From NCBI GenBank assembly GCA_929200295.1, contig CAKMZE010000086.1, positions 2,278 to 11,665 of the forward strand: a stretch of 9,388 nt of DNA, read 5' to 3'. Numbering within the stretch: the first letter of the stretch is position 1; each line of letters begins with the position of its first letter. This DNA is from an uncultured Alphaproteobacteria bacterium (GTDB lineage: Bacteria > Pseudomonadota > Alphaproteobacteria > Rhodobacterales > Rhodobacteraceae). Below the pieces are notes generated by a model. That model ran no database searches. It was given only the letters and a program-made list of their open reading frames with translations, and was not told the DNA's origin. The translations under genes were made by a program, and so were the position numbers. Positions 1 to 5,789 of the stretch are shown here, piece after piece.

Positions 1-640
1 TCAGTAAACGCCGCGTAATCCGGTCTTTTATAATCACATGCATCTGCCCGGGCGGCGATGGCAAAGCGGGGCCGTGCCACTCAGATTGCATAGCCATCAC
101 CGCCATGCCCGTCACCAAGGCGAACCCTATGGCAAAGCTCGTATAGGCATGTACGGTCACACTTAACAAAACCGTTGGTGCTACAGCCGCAATACAAATC
201 CCGAGCAAAGCGCCCGTTTCACGCCATGCAGCCAGCTTTACATGGCCTTGCGGGTCATCCGCGGCCTTTGCGATGCCCTGTGCATAAAACGTGATCGTCA
301 GGAAACTAAAGGCCGAGAATAACCCCGCTAATGTAAGACCAAACCACCACAGGGGGGCAATCGGCGGTACAACCGCAAACAGCCCAAGCATAGATAATGC
401 GAGCACACCCGCCGCAATCATCACCGCCTGCTTGCGCCACGTGGCAACCCGTTCGCTGAGCCATCCTAAAACCGGGTCTTGCACCACATCAAACAGACGA
501 AGACCAAAAAGCATTGCACCCAAAGCTGCCAAGCTGACCCCATATTCATCCACATATAACTTTGGCGCATAGATATAGATCGGCAATCCAGCGGCACTTA
601 GGACAGCTGCAAAAAGCGCATATGCAGGAAGCCGTCTCAC
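1..640 (-). CDS. MFS/GPH-type transporter, 3' part missing (runs off the left edge)
   Basis: The - strand frame from 640 to base 1 is open for 213 codons with no stop, so only the N-terminal half is present. It starts with GTG at 640, whose first bases overlap the TGA of the DUF1365 gene (GTGA). The codon just before it is TAG, so no earlier start is possible. The protein has about six hydrophobic segments (roughly residues 5-25, 35-53, 71-91, 97-120, 141-160, 165-183). The loop after the second carries D51, D55-P56, G59, S62 and R64, the DxxxDPxxGxxSxR pattern of GPH/MFS_2 sugar-cation symporter relatives. It is an inner-membrane protein; the substrate is unknown. In R. sphaeroides a transporter of this type follows the DUF1365 gene in the sigma-E-controlled cluster, which fits this place. 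The family call is firm, the role is inferred. Confidence 0.85.
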   Translation of the reverse strand, partial: MRRLPAYALFAAVLSAAGLPIYIYAPKLYVDEYGVSLAALGAMLFGLRLFDVVQDPVLGWLSERVATWRKQAVMIAAGVLALSMLGLFAVVPPIAPLWWFGLTLAGLFSAFSFLTITFYAQGIAKAADDPQGHVKLAAWRETGALLGICIAAVAPTVLLSVTVHAYTSFAIGFALVTGMAVMAMQSEWHGPALPSPPGQMHVIIKDRITRRLL

Positions 641-1398
641 CTACTGATATCATGTTCTGGCGGTGCCGGGCGCGACCGAAAGGGCGCGCGTTTCCACCAC
701 AGTTTTATCGCTTGCCAATGGATCAGCGCCAAAACCCTGCGTGACCCAAAAGGACGCCGCAGCAACGCCCTCAGGATAGAGCCATTTGTCAGCGGCGTGC
801 ACGGCCCCTTTAACGTGGCCACAAGGCCGGTGCCGTCATCACGGGTATAGTCAATCACGATATGAATATCCGTAGGGGTGATATCAAAACGAAACTGATA
901 CTGTCCTTCAATCGGCTGGAACGGCGAGACATGAAACACTTTTTGCGCCCAAAGGGTTTCGGCCTTTGTGATCGGGCGCAGGTCCTCATGGGCACAAAGA
1001 TATGAATGCCTGTCGCCAAATGTGTTGCTGACCTCGGCGATCACAGCACGCAAAACCGCATCCGCATCATAACATAGCCAGAACGACACCGGGTTAAACA
1101 CATGCCCTAATACGCGCGGCTGCGCTAACAAACATATGCGTCCCTCAAGCGCGATATCATATCTGCGCAGCACATCACGCACCCAAGCAGCCCCCTGCCC
1201 CATCTTGGGTGCACCGCCATGGTCCCTGTCATAAAGTGACATAAGACCAGCGCCGTTGCGCGCAAACAAACGCGGCGCACGCAGCGCCGCCTCTGCATCG
1301 AGCAGCACGTAATCGATCCCATAGCGAAACGCGTTCTTCACTGCATCACGCCGCCCGTGATAGGTCTCTGCATTGATATGTGTGATGTAGGCCTTCAC
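637..1398 (-). CDS. DUF1365 family protein
   Basis: This 253-residue protein carries the conserved blocks of DUF1365: an N-terminal YHGRR (13-17) followed by FRYGIDYVLLD (24-34), DRDHG (57-61), GHVFNPVSFWLCY (98-110), SNTFGDRHSY (124-133) and KVFHVSPF (153-160). Its length is normal for the family, and there is no signal peptide or clear membrane segment. No biochemical reaction is established for DUF1365 to my knowledge. Its constant partner is the FAD-dependent oxidoreductase encoded just upstream, often with a cyclopropane-fatty-acid-synthase-like methyltransferase, so a step in lipid or fatty-acid modification is the usual inference. The ATG at 1398 overlaps the upstream stop (ATGA) and its own stop overlaps the MFS start (GTGA), so translation of the three genes is probably coupled. 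In R. sphaeroides the counterpart (RSP1090, from memory) is in the singlet-oxygen sigma-E regulon. Confidence 0.9.
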   Translation of the reverse strand: MKAYITHINAETYHGRRDAVKNAFRYGIDYVLLDAEAALRAPRLFARNGAGLMSLYDRDHGGAPKMGQGAAWVRDVLRRYDIALEGRICLLAQPRVLGHVFNPVSFWLCYDADAVLRAVIAEVSNTFGDRHSYLCAHEDLRPITKAETLWAQKVFHVSPFQPIEGQYQFRFDITPTDIHIVIDYTRDDGTGLVATLKGPCTPLTNGSILRALLRRPFGSRRVLALIHWQAIKLWWKRAPFRSRPAPPEHDISR

Positions 1399-2693
1399 GC
1401 GCGGCCCGTGGCGGGGTGTGTCGCATTCAATGCGGCCACCACATCATAAGCCGAAGACAGCCCGTCCTCATGAAACCCGTTCTTCATCCACGCACCGCAA
1501 TACCATGTCCGCTGTTGCCCGTTTATCGCCGCCATGGTCTTTTGTGCTGCAAGCGCGCCAAGATCATAGACCGGATGGCGCAGCGTGACCTCATCCCAGA
1601 TCAGCCGCTCATCAATTGGGCGTGTGGTGTTTAACGTCACAAGCAGCGTGTCTTGTTGCAACCACGGCTGTAGCGAATTCATCCAATAAGTCAGATCAAT
1701 CTGATCTGCGCTTTTGGCATCGTCTTCTGTATACACCCACGACGACCACACCTGCCGTCGCTTTGGCATAAGCGACGTGTCAGAATGCAACACCACGCGG
1801 TTTGGTTGATAGGCAATCGCCCCTAATGACGCCTGCTCATCTGGTGTGGGGTCCGTAAGCATCGCAAGCGTATCATCGGAATGTGTTGCAAAGACCACCT
1901 CGTCAAACTGTTCCCATTCACTGGCTTGGGCTTTGATCTCAATCCCATGTGCAAGACGCCGTACGGCTTTAACGCCCGTGTTCAAACGCAGCGCGACACC
2001 TCGGCGTTCCATATCCGATTTCAGCTTATCAACATAAACCTCTGAGCCACCTTCAACCGTGTACCACTGATGCTGCCCCGTGACGCCCAAAAGCGCGTGA
2101 TTGTCAAAAAACCGCAACAACGCATGGGCTGGAAAATCACGGATCTTTTCCTTGGGTGTCGACCAAATCGCCCCTGAAAAGGGCAGTAAATAATGTGCAG
2201 CAAAATATTCTGACAGGCCCAACTGTGCGAGCAACCCCCCAACCGTGAGTGTCGGATCAGCAAGGCTCGCCTGCAAGCCATGCTTATTAAAATGCAAGAT
2301 ATCACGCACCATCCGCAAAAACTTTGGGTTCACCACATTGCGCCGCGTCGCAAACAACGCATCAAAGCTTTCCAACCCGTATTCCATCGCACCACCGCGA
2401 AAGGACGCACCAAAGGACATATTACTTTCACATATCGGCACATCCAAATCCGTGAAAAGCTTTACCAGATGCGGGTAATTCGCCTTGTTCAGAACGATAA
2501 ACCCCGTATCGACGGGCTGATCTTGGGTCCGGCCTGCCATACGCGTGCGGGCATGCCCACCAAGCCGTGCGCCGCCCTCAAACAGCACGACAGAGTGATC
2601 CTTGGCCAATGCATGCGCCGCACCCATGCCTGAAATGCCCGCACCAATAACAGCAATTTTACGACGGACAGCTGTTATCGTTTCAAAGGGCAT
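1395..2693 (-). CDS. FAD-dependent oxidoreductase (amine-oxidase/protoporphyrinogen-oxidase superfamily, COG2907-like)
   Basis: The protein has 432 residues with an N-terminal Rossmann FAD-binding fold. The dinucleotide motif is G17-A-G19-I-S-G22, the acidic residue at the end of the second strand is E39, and it is followed by the RLGGHARTR block (43-51) typical of flavin amine-oxidase relatives. The C-terminal CGAWMKNGFHEDGLSSA stretch is the second FAD-contact motif of this subgroup. The ATG at 2693 is preceded by a good ribosome site (CGGAG, 6 nt spacer). It is the first gene of the operon leading into DUF1365 and the MFS transporter, divergent from rpoE across about 120 bp. The substrate is not visible from sequence. 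By analogy with the R. sphaeroides cluster (RSP1091-type) it probably acts on membrane acyl chains or another target of singlet-oxygen defence; this is inference. The enzyme class is solid. Confidence 0.9.
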   Translation of the reverse strand: MPFETITAVRRKIAVIGAGISGMGAAHALAKDHSVVLFEGGARLGGHARTRMAGRTQDQPVDTGFIVLNKANYPHLVKLFTDLDVPICESNMSFGASFRGGAMEYGLESFDALFATRRNVVNPKFLRMVRDILHFNKHGLQASLADPTLTVGGLLAQLGLSEYFAAHYLLPFSGAIWSTPKEKIRDFPAHALLRFFDNHALLGVTGQHQWYTVEGGSEVYVDKLKSDMERRGVALRLNTGVKAVRRLAHGIEIKAQASEWEQFDEVVFATHSDDTLAMLTDPTPDEQASLGAIAYQPNRVVLHSDTSLMPKRRQVWSSWVYTEDDAKSADQIDLTYWMNSLQPWLQQDTLLVTLNTTRPIDERLIWDEVTLRHPVYDLGALAAQKTMAAINGQQRTWYCGAWMKNGFHEDGLSSAYDVVAALNATHPATGRA

Positions 2694-2726
2694 GGGCGGC
2701 TCCGATCATGAAATAATGTTTATGCC

Positions 2727-2756
2727 CTTTTACGCGCCAAAGCCATGATCAGATGA
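2727..2756 (-). promoter_or_regulatory. Possible degenerate sigma-E promoter of the FAD/DUF1365/MFS operon
   Basis: Read on the - strand, a TAAAAG (2732-2727) is identical to the -10 candidate of the rpoE promoter. At the same 18-nt spacing upstream lies TCATCT (2756-2751), matching only four of six bases of TGATCC. A better-looking TGATCA (2746-2751, palindromic) is only 13 nt from the -10, too close for normal use. The operon is expected to be sigma-E dependent from its relatives, but this match is weak and another promoter may be used. Confidence 0.3.
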
Positions 2757-2780
2757 AATTAAATAATTCCCCCAGACATG

Positions 2781-2810
2781 TGATCCACCCGTCTCTTGCG
2801 CCCGTAAAAG
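2781..2810 (+). promoter_or_regulatory. Predicted RpoE (ECF11-type) promoter, autoregulatory, before rpoE
   Basis: TGATCC at 2781-2786 matches the -35 element known for R. sphaeroides sigma-E targets. After exactly 18 nt comes TAAAAG (2805-2810), a plausible -10. It lies immediately upstream of rpoE-chrR, where autoregulation is known in R. sphaeroides. The expected transcription start is about 2815-2818, at or next to the first ATG of the rpoE frame. Element sequences and spacing are seen directly; activity is inferred. Confidence 0.75.
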
Positions 2811-2814
2811 AGCT

Positions 2815-3465
2815 ATGTTGATGGAAAACCCCACCTCTGATAATGTCACGGATGTCTCTGTTTTGGACGATTCCGATATGGGGCACATTGTTGTGACCGC
2901 GAAAGGTCTGAGATTGACGAAAGCCGATACATCAGACCGCATGGCTTGGGTCGCGCATGTGCAAAAGATCCGTGACGATCAGGACACGGCGGCTTTTGCA
3001 GCACTCTTTGATCACTTTGCGCCACGGATCAAAGCGTTTTTGATGAAATCAGGTGCGTCACCCGATATGGCTGATGACTGCACCCAAGACGTCATGGCCA
3101 CGCTCTGGCGCAAGGCGCATCTTTTTGATCCGGCCAAGGCCAGCGTCGCCACATGGGTTTTCACAATCGCGCGGAACCGCAGAATTGATATCTTGCGCAA
3201 ACAGCGCAGACCAGAACCAGAGGATCTTTTCTGGGGACCAGAACATGACCCTGATCAAGCTGACGTCTTGGCGCTGCAACAAGAAACCGAAAAACTAAAT
3301 GCTGCGATCGCCGCATTACCCGAAAAACAAAAGGTTCTCATACAAAAGGCCTATTTTGGCGAACTTTCACAAAGCGAGATCGCCGCCCAAACTGGCCTGC
3401 CGCTTGGAACCATCAAATCACGTATCAGATTGGCGCTCGAGCGTTTGCGCCACGCCTTAGGATAA
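2815..3465 (+). CDS. rpoE: ECF sigma factor RpoE (ECF11/ChrR-controlled sigma-E)
   Basis: The frame encodes an ECF sigma factor that directs RNA polymerase to singlet-oxygen response promoters. Numbering from the ATG at 2815, region 2 spans about 60-129 (FDHFAPRIKAFL, then LWRKAHLFDP, then ATWVFTIARNRRIDILRK). Region 4 spans about 161-216, with its helix-turn-helix around 185-205 (SQSEIAAQTGLPLGTIKSRI). The block with RRPEPEDLFWGPE and the ChrR gene 11 nt downstream mark the R. sphaeroides RpoE subgroup. The start is uncertain: family members usually begin close to the MAWV... segment (ATG 2941), so the first 42 residues are unusual. Other candidates are ATG 2821 and TTG 2914 (the latter preceded by AAAGGTCTGAG). 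The promoter directly before 2815 would make a start at 2815 leaderless or nearly so. Identity is sure, the start is not. Confidence 0.93.
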   Translation: MLMENPTSDNVTDVSVLDDSDMGHIVVTAKGLRLTKADTSDRMAWVAHVQKIRDDQDTAAFAALFDHFAPRIKAFLMKSGASPDMADDCTQDVMATLWRKAHLFDPAKASVATWVFTIARNRRIDILRKQRRPEPEDLFWGPEHDPDQADVLALQQETEKLNAAIAALPEKQKVLIQKAYFGELSQSEIAAQTGLPLGTIKSRIRLALERLRHALG

Positions 3466-3476
3466 GTTGACCCCCC

Positions 3477-4130
3477 ATGTCTTACCACATTAAACACCAC
3501 CTCACTGATGATTTGCTTATGGGTTACTCCGCGGGCGCATTGCCTGAGGCGTTTAACCTCGTGATCGCGACGCATATTTCGCTCTGCGATGAATGCCGCG
3601 CGCGCTTGGGCAGCTTTGATGCCCTGGGCGGGGCTGTCGTGGACACTGTAGCGCCTGCCCCGATGTCACCTGGCGCACTGTCTGCCACACTTGCGATGAT
3701 TGCGGCGCATGACAATGAGATCCCGCCCCAAACGGCACCGCAAACATCCAGCATTTTCCCAGCCCCGTTGCAGGCTTATGTGGCAGGCGATCTTGATGAT
3801 GTCGCGTGGCGCAAAGTTGGCGGCGGTGTCAGCCAGATGCTGCTAAACACATCAAAAGACGCCACCGTACGCTTGCTCAAAATCCCCGCTGGTGTCGCTG
3901 TCCCGGATCACGGACATCATGGCACCGAACTCACCCTCGTCTTACAAGGCGCGTTTGTTGATGAGCATGATCGCTTTGCCCAAGGCGATATCGAGATTGC
4001 GACAAAAGACACGCATCACACGCCTGTCGCAGAAGAGGGAATGGATTGCATCTGCCTTGCAGCAACTGACGCGCCGCTACAATTTACTGGGATTATCCCA
4101 CGCATCGCACAGCGCTTCACAGGCATCTAA
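3477..4130 (+). CDS. chrR: ChrR-type zinc-binding anti-sigma factor with C-terminal cupin domain
   Basis: This 217-residue protein holds RpoE inactive until singlet oxygen or a related signal releases it. The N-terminal ZAS (zinc anti-sigma) domain shows H8, H33, C37 and C40, lining up with H6, H31, C35 and C38 of R. sphaeroides ChrR. The C-terminal cupin domain shows H145, H147, E151 and H181, matching the second zinc site (H141, H143, E147, H177). C191 and C193 match C187/C189, conserved cysteines in that domain. A less conserved linker (about 55-95) joins the domains, as in the family. The gene is co-directional with rpoE, with an 11-nt gap. A GGA at 3460 sits 14 nt before the ATG, which is far for a ribosome site, so translational coupling to rpoE is likely. 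A cytoplasmic location is expected because no signal peptide or membrane segment is present. Confidence 0.95.
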   Translation: MSYHIKHHLTDDLLMGYSAGALPEAFNLVIATHISLCDECRARLGSFDALGGAVVDTVAPAPMSPGALSATLAMIAAHDNEIPPQTAPQTSSIFPAPLQAYVAGDLDDVAWRKVGGGVSQMLLNTSKDATVRLLKIPAGVAVPDHGHHGTELTLVLQGAFVDEHDRFAQGDIEIATKDTHHTPVAEEGMDCICLAATDAPLQFTGIIPRIAQRFTGI

Positions 4131-4137
4131 GCGCTGT
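4109..4137 (+). terminator. Hairpin across the chrR stop codon
   Basis: ACAGCGCTT (4109-4117) and AAGCGCTGT (4129-4137) are perfect reverse complements with an 11-nt loop. The right arm covers the TAA stop at 4128-4130. There is no T-run after it, so it is not a classic intrinsic terminator. It may stabilise the 3' end of the rpoE-chrR transcript or help termination. Confidence 0.35.
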
Positions 4138-4155
4138 AACAAATCACATCTGTAG

Positions 4156-4174
4156 GGTGGGCAATTTGCCCACC
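4156..4174. repeat. REP-like short palindrome between convergent genes
   Basis: GGTGGGCAATTTGCCCACC is a 9-bp perfect palindrome around a single T, directly preceded by TGTAG. The string GTAGGGTGGGC...GCCCACC resembles dispersed palindromic (REP-type) elements known from many proteobacteria and cyanobacteria. It sits between the chrR and lipoprotein stops, the usual kind of place for such elements, and could also act as a bidirectional 3'-end hairpin. No T-tract follows on either strand. Repetition elsewhere in the genome cannot be seen from this window. Confidence 0.5.
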
Positions 4175-4181
4175 TTCGCGC

Positions 4182-4583
4182 TTAATTCCACGCAAGCGGG
4201 ATTGTCTTGCCACCTTGCACAAGGTGCCCATCACCGCCGGGTGAAAGATAAAACACCGCACCTGATGACACAGCCCCCGACACCACATAGTGCCGATATG
4301 ACCGTTGCAATATACCTGTGCGATCCCCACACACCCGCGTTCTGTTATGACAGCTCATGAGCGTATGGCTCTGCAGCGCCCCATTCACTTCGGCAAGCAC
4401 CGTAACAGGGCCATCCGCGAACGGCACATTTTGAAAACTATCCTCGTAAAACTTTGCCGTTGCCGCGATCTCGCCCGCGATCACCTGTTCAATGCTCCCC
4501 AAACCCGCCGTTGCTTGCGTCTGAAACCCTTGACAGGCCGCCAATAGCCATAGCCCCGCCACAGAAAGATAAATCCGTTTCAT
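4182..4583 (-). CDS. Small lipoprotein of unknown function
   Basis: The 133-residue product starts at ATG 4583, preceded by GAGGAG with a 6-nt spacer. A TTG three bases upstream (4586) is possible but sits too near that site. Residues 1-16 form a short lipoprotein signal (MKRI, then a hydrophobic core ending L14-A-A) with C17 as the lipidated cysteine, so the mature protein should be membrane anchored. Two further cysteines (about C78 and C85, in the SCHNRTRVCGD stretch) could form a disulfide in the periplasm. I do not recognise a domain. The gene follows rmuC by 33 nt on the same strand, so it is probably the last gene of a mutL-rmuC unit, and it faces chrR convergently. Neighbours do not indicate a function; co-transcription is inferred. 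Confidence 0.75.
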   Translation of the reverse strand: MKRIYLSVAGLWLLAACQGFQTQATAGLGSIEQVIAGEIAATAKFYEDSFQNVPFADGPVTVLAEVNGALQSHTLMSCHNRTRVCGDRTGILQRSYRHYVVSGAVSSGAVFYLSPGGDGHLVQGGKTIPLAWN

Positions 4584-4616
4584 CAATCGCTCCTCTTTAA
4601 TGCTTGCAATCTGCGC

Positions 4617-5789
4617 TTAACTGTCAGTTTTCGCAAGAGGTACAACAGCCGTATCCACATCCGGTGCCAATTCTTCGAAATCAAAGTGATAAAGCCGGCC
4701 TGCGCGCTTGCCCGCCTTTTCCGCGCTGATCGTAATTTCTTCGACATCTTTGCGCGCCTGCGCGAAATGCCTGTCCAAATTCCCAACACGCGTGGTCAAA
4801 CGATCCACATCCCCGTGCAAAAGCCCCAGCTCTTTGCGGATCGTCCCCGCCTGTTCGCGCATCCGCGCGTCTTTGAGGATAGCGCGCATCGTATTGAGCG
4901 TCGCCATGCAGGTCGTGGGCGACACGATCCATACGCGCGCGGCAAACCCTTCGCGCACGAGTTCGGGGTAATGGGCATGCAACTCGGCATAAACGGCCTC
5001 GGATGGCAAAAACATCAACGCCCCATCAGCGGTTTCCCCATCAAGGATATATTTCTCAGAAATATCCTTGATATGCTTTTTCACTGAGACGCGCATCTGC
5101 TTTGACGCCTCCGCCTTTTCCCAATCTGATGTTGCGTTGCGCAGCGCCTCATAGGCTTCCAGCGGGAATTTGCTATCAATCACGATGGGTCCGGGTGGCG
5201 ATGGCAAATGGATCAGGCAATCGGCGCGCTTCCCATTGGGCAGCGTCGCCTGCAATGTATAGCTATCACTGGGCAAGGCTTTGCTCACAATATCTGTGAG
5301 CTGGATTTCACCAAAAGCCCCGCGCGTTTGTTTGTTCGACAAAATATCCTGAAGCGATAGCACGTCACCGCTGAGCTTTGTGATATTCTCTTGCGCCTTA
5401 TCAATCGTTTGCAAACGCTGCTGCAACTCACCCAAAGAATTCGCTGTGCGTTGGGCCGAGGATGATAGGTTTTGCGTCATCGTCTCTGTGACAAGCTGCA
5501 AGCGCTGTTCCATCAGTTGCAGGGTTTTCGCCTGCTGTTGCGCCTGCGCTTCGCTCACTGAATTCAACCCACCAAAAAGCTGCTGCTGCCCATTTGACAG
5601 CATCTCAACCCGTGCGCCCAACCCACCCATTTGGTTGGCTAATCCTTGGGTCATTTCGGATGAGCGGCCAATGCGGCGCGCCACGATCAACAACAATAAC
5701 ACCGCAAAGATCATCACAACGGCAAAACCCAGAGCGATCAACACCATTGGATCATTGAGCATAAGGGTTGTGTCGCCGATCTGGATCAT
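4617..5789 (-). CDS. rmuC: DNA recombination protein RmuC homologue
   Basis: This 390-residue RmuC-family protein is linked in E. coli to limiting recombination at inverted repeats and is thought to have a nuclease fold. An N-terminal membrane segment (about 15-37, followed by R38-R39) would anchor it to the inner membrane. A Gln-rich coiled-coil region follows (about 45-140). The core begins at RGAFGEIQL (156-164), with E161, D190 and D205-S-K207 in the order expected for a PD-(D/E)xK-type site, and continues through KDISEKYI and the WIVSPTT block. The length is normal for alphaproteobacterial members. Its ATG (5789) overlaps the mutL TGA by 4 nt (ATGA), so it is translationally coupled to mismatch repair. 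A perfect inverted repeat lies inside the gene at 5040-5072. Nuclease activity is inferred from the fold. Confidence 0.93.
   Translation of the reverse strand: MIQIGDTTLMLNDPMVLIALGFAVVMIFAVLLLLIVARRIGRSSEMTQGLANQMGGLGARVEMLSNGQQQLFGGLNSVSEAQAQQQAKTLQLMEQRLQLVTETMTQNLSSSAQRTANSLGELQQRLQTIDKAQENITKLSGDVLSLQDILSNKQTRGAFGEIQLTDIVSKALPSDSYTLQATLPNGKRADCLIHLPSPPGPIVIDSKFPLEAYEALRNATSDWEKAEASKQMRVSVKKHIKDISEKYILDGETADGALMFLPSEAVYAELHAHYPELVREGFAARVWIVSPTTCMATLNTMRAILKDARMREQAGTIRKELGLLHGDVDRLTTRVGNLDRHFAQARKDVEEITISAEKAGKRAGRLYHFDFEELAPDVDTAVVPLAKTDS
5040..5072. repeat. Perfect 11-bp inverted repeat inside rmuC
   Basis: ATCAAGGATAT (5040-5050) is the exact reverse complement of ATATCCTTGAT (5062-5072), with an 11-nt loop. 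It lies within the codons for the conserved KDISEKYILD region of RmuC, so at least part of it follows from protein constraint. It could form an RNA hairpin within the rmuC message. Confidence 0.55.

Noticed and set aside
291..744. Two + strand frames opposite the MFS/DUF1365 junction
   Set aside because: Both - strand genes here have clear family motifs and overlapping start/stop codons; the + frames are compositional shadows.
2746..2751. TGATCA as the -35 of a promoter for the divergent operon
   Set aside because: Only 13 nt separate it from the TAAAAG, and no -10-like hexamer lies 17-19 nt away, so it is noted only as a palindrome.
2730..2942. - strand 70-codon frame overlapping the rpoE 5' end and the divergent promoter region
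   Set aside because: It covers the promoter elements, has no recognisable motif, and would end inside the FAD-operon leader.
4584..4586. TTG start for the lipoprotein, one codon before the ATG
   Set aside because: The GAGGAG site is only 3 nt from the TTG but 6 nt from the ATG, and the ATG gives a normal lipoprotein signal.
4686..5087. + strand open frame (133 codons) opposite rmuC
   Set aside because: Antisense to the conserved RmuC core, with no motif or ribosome site.
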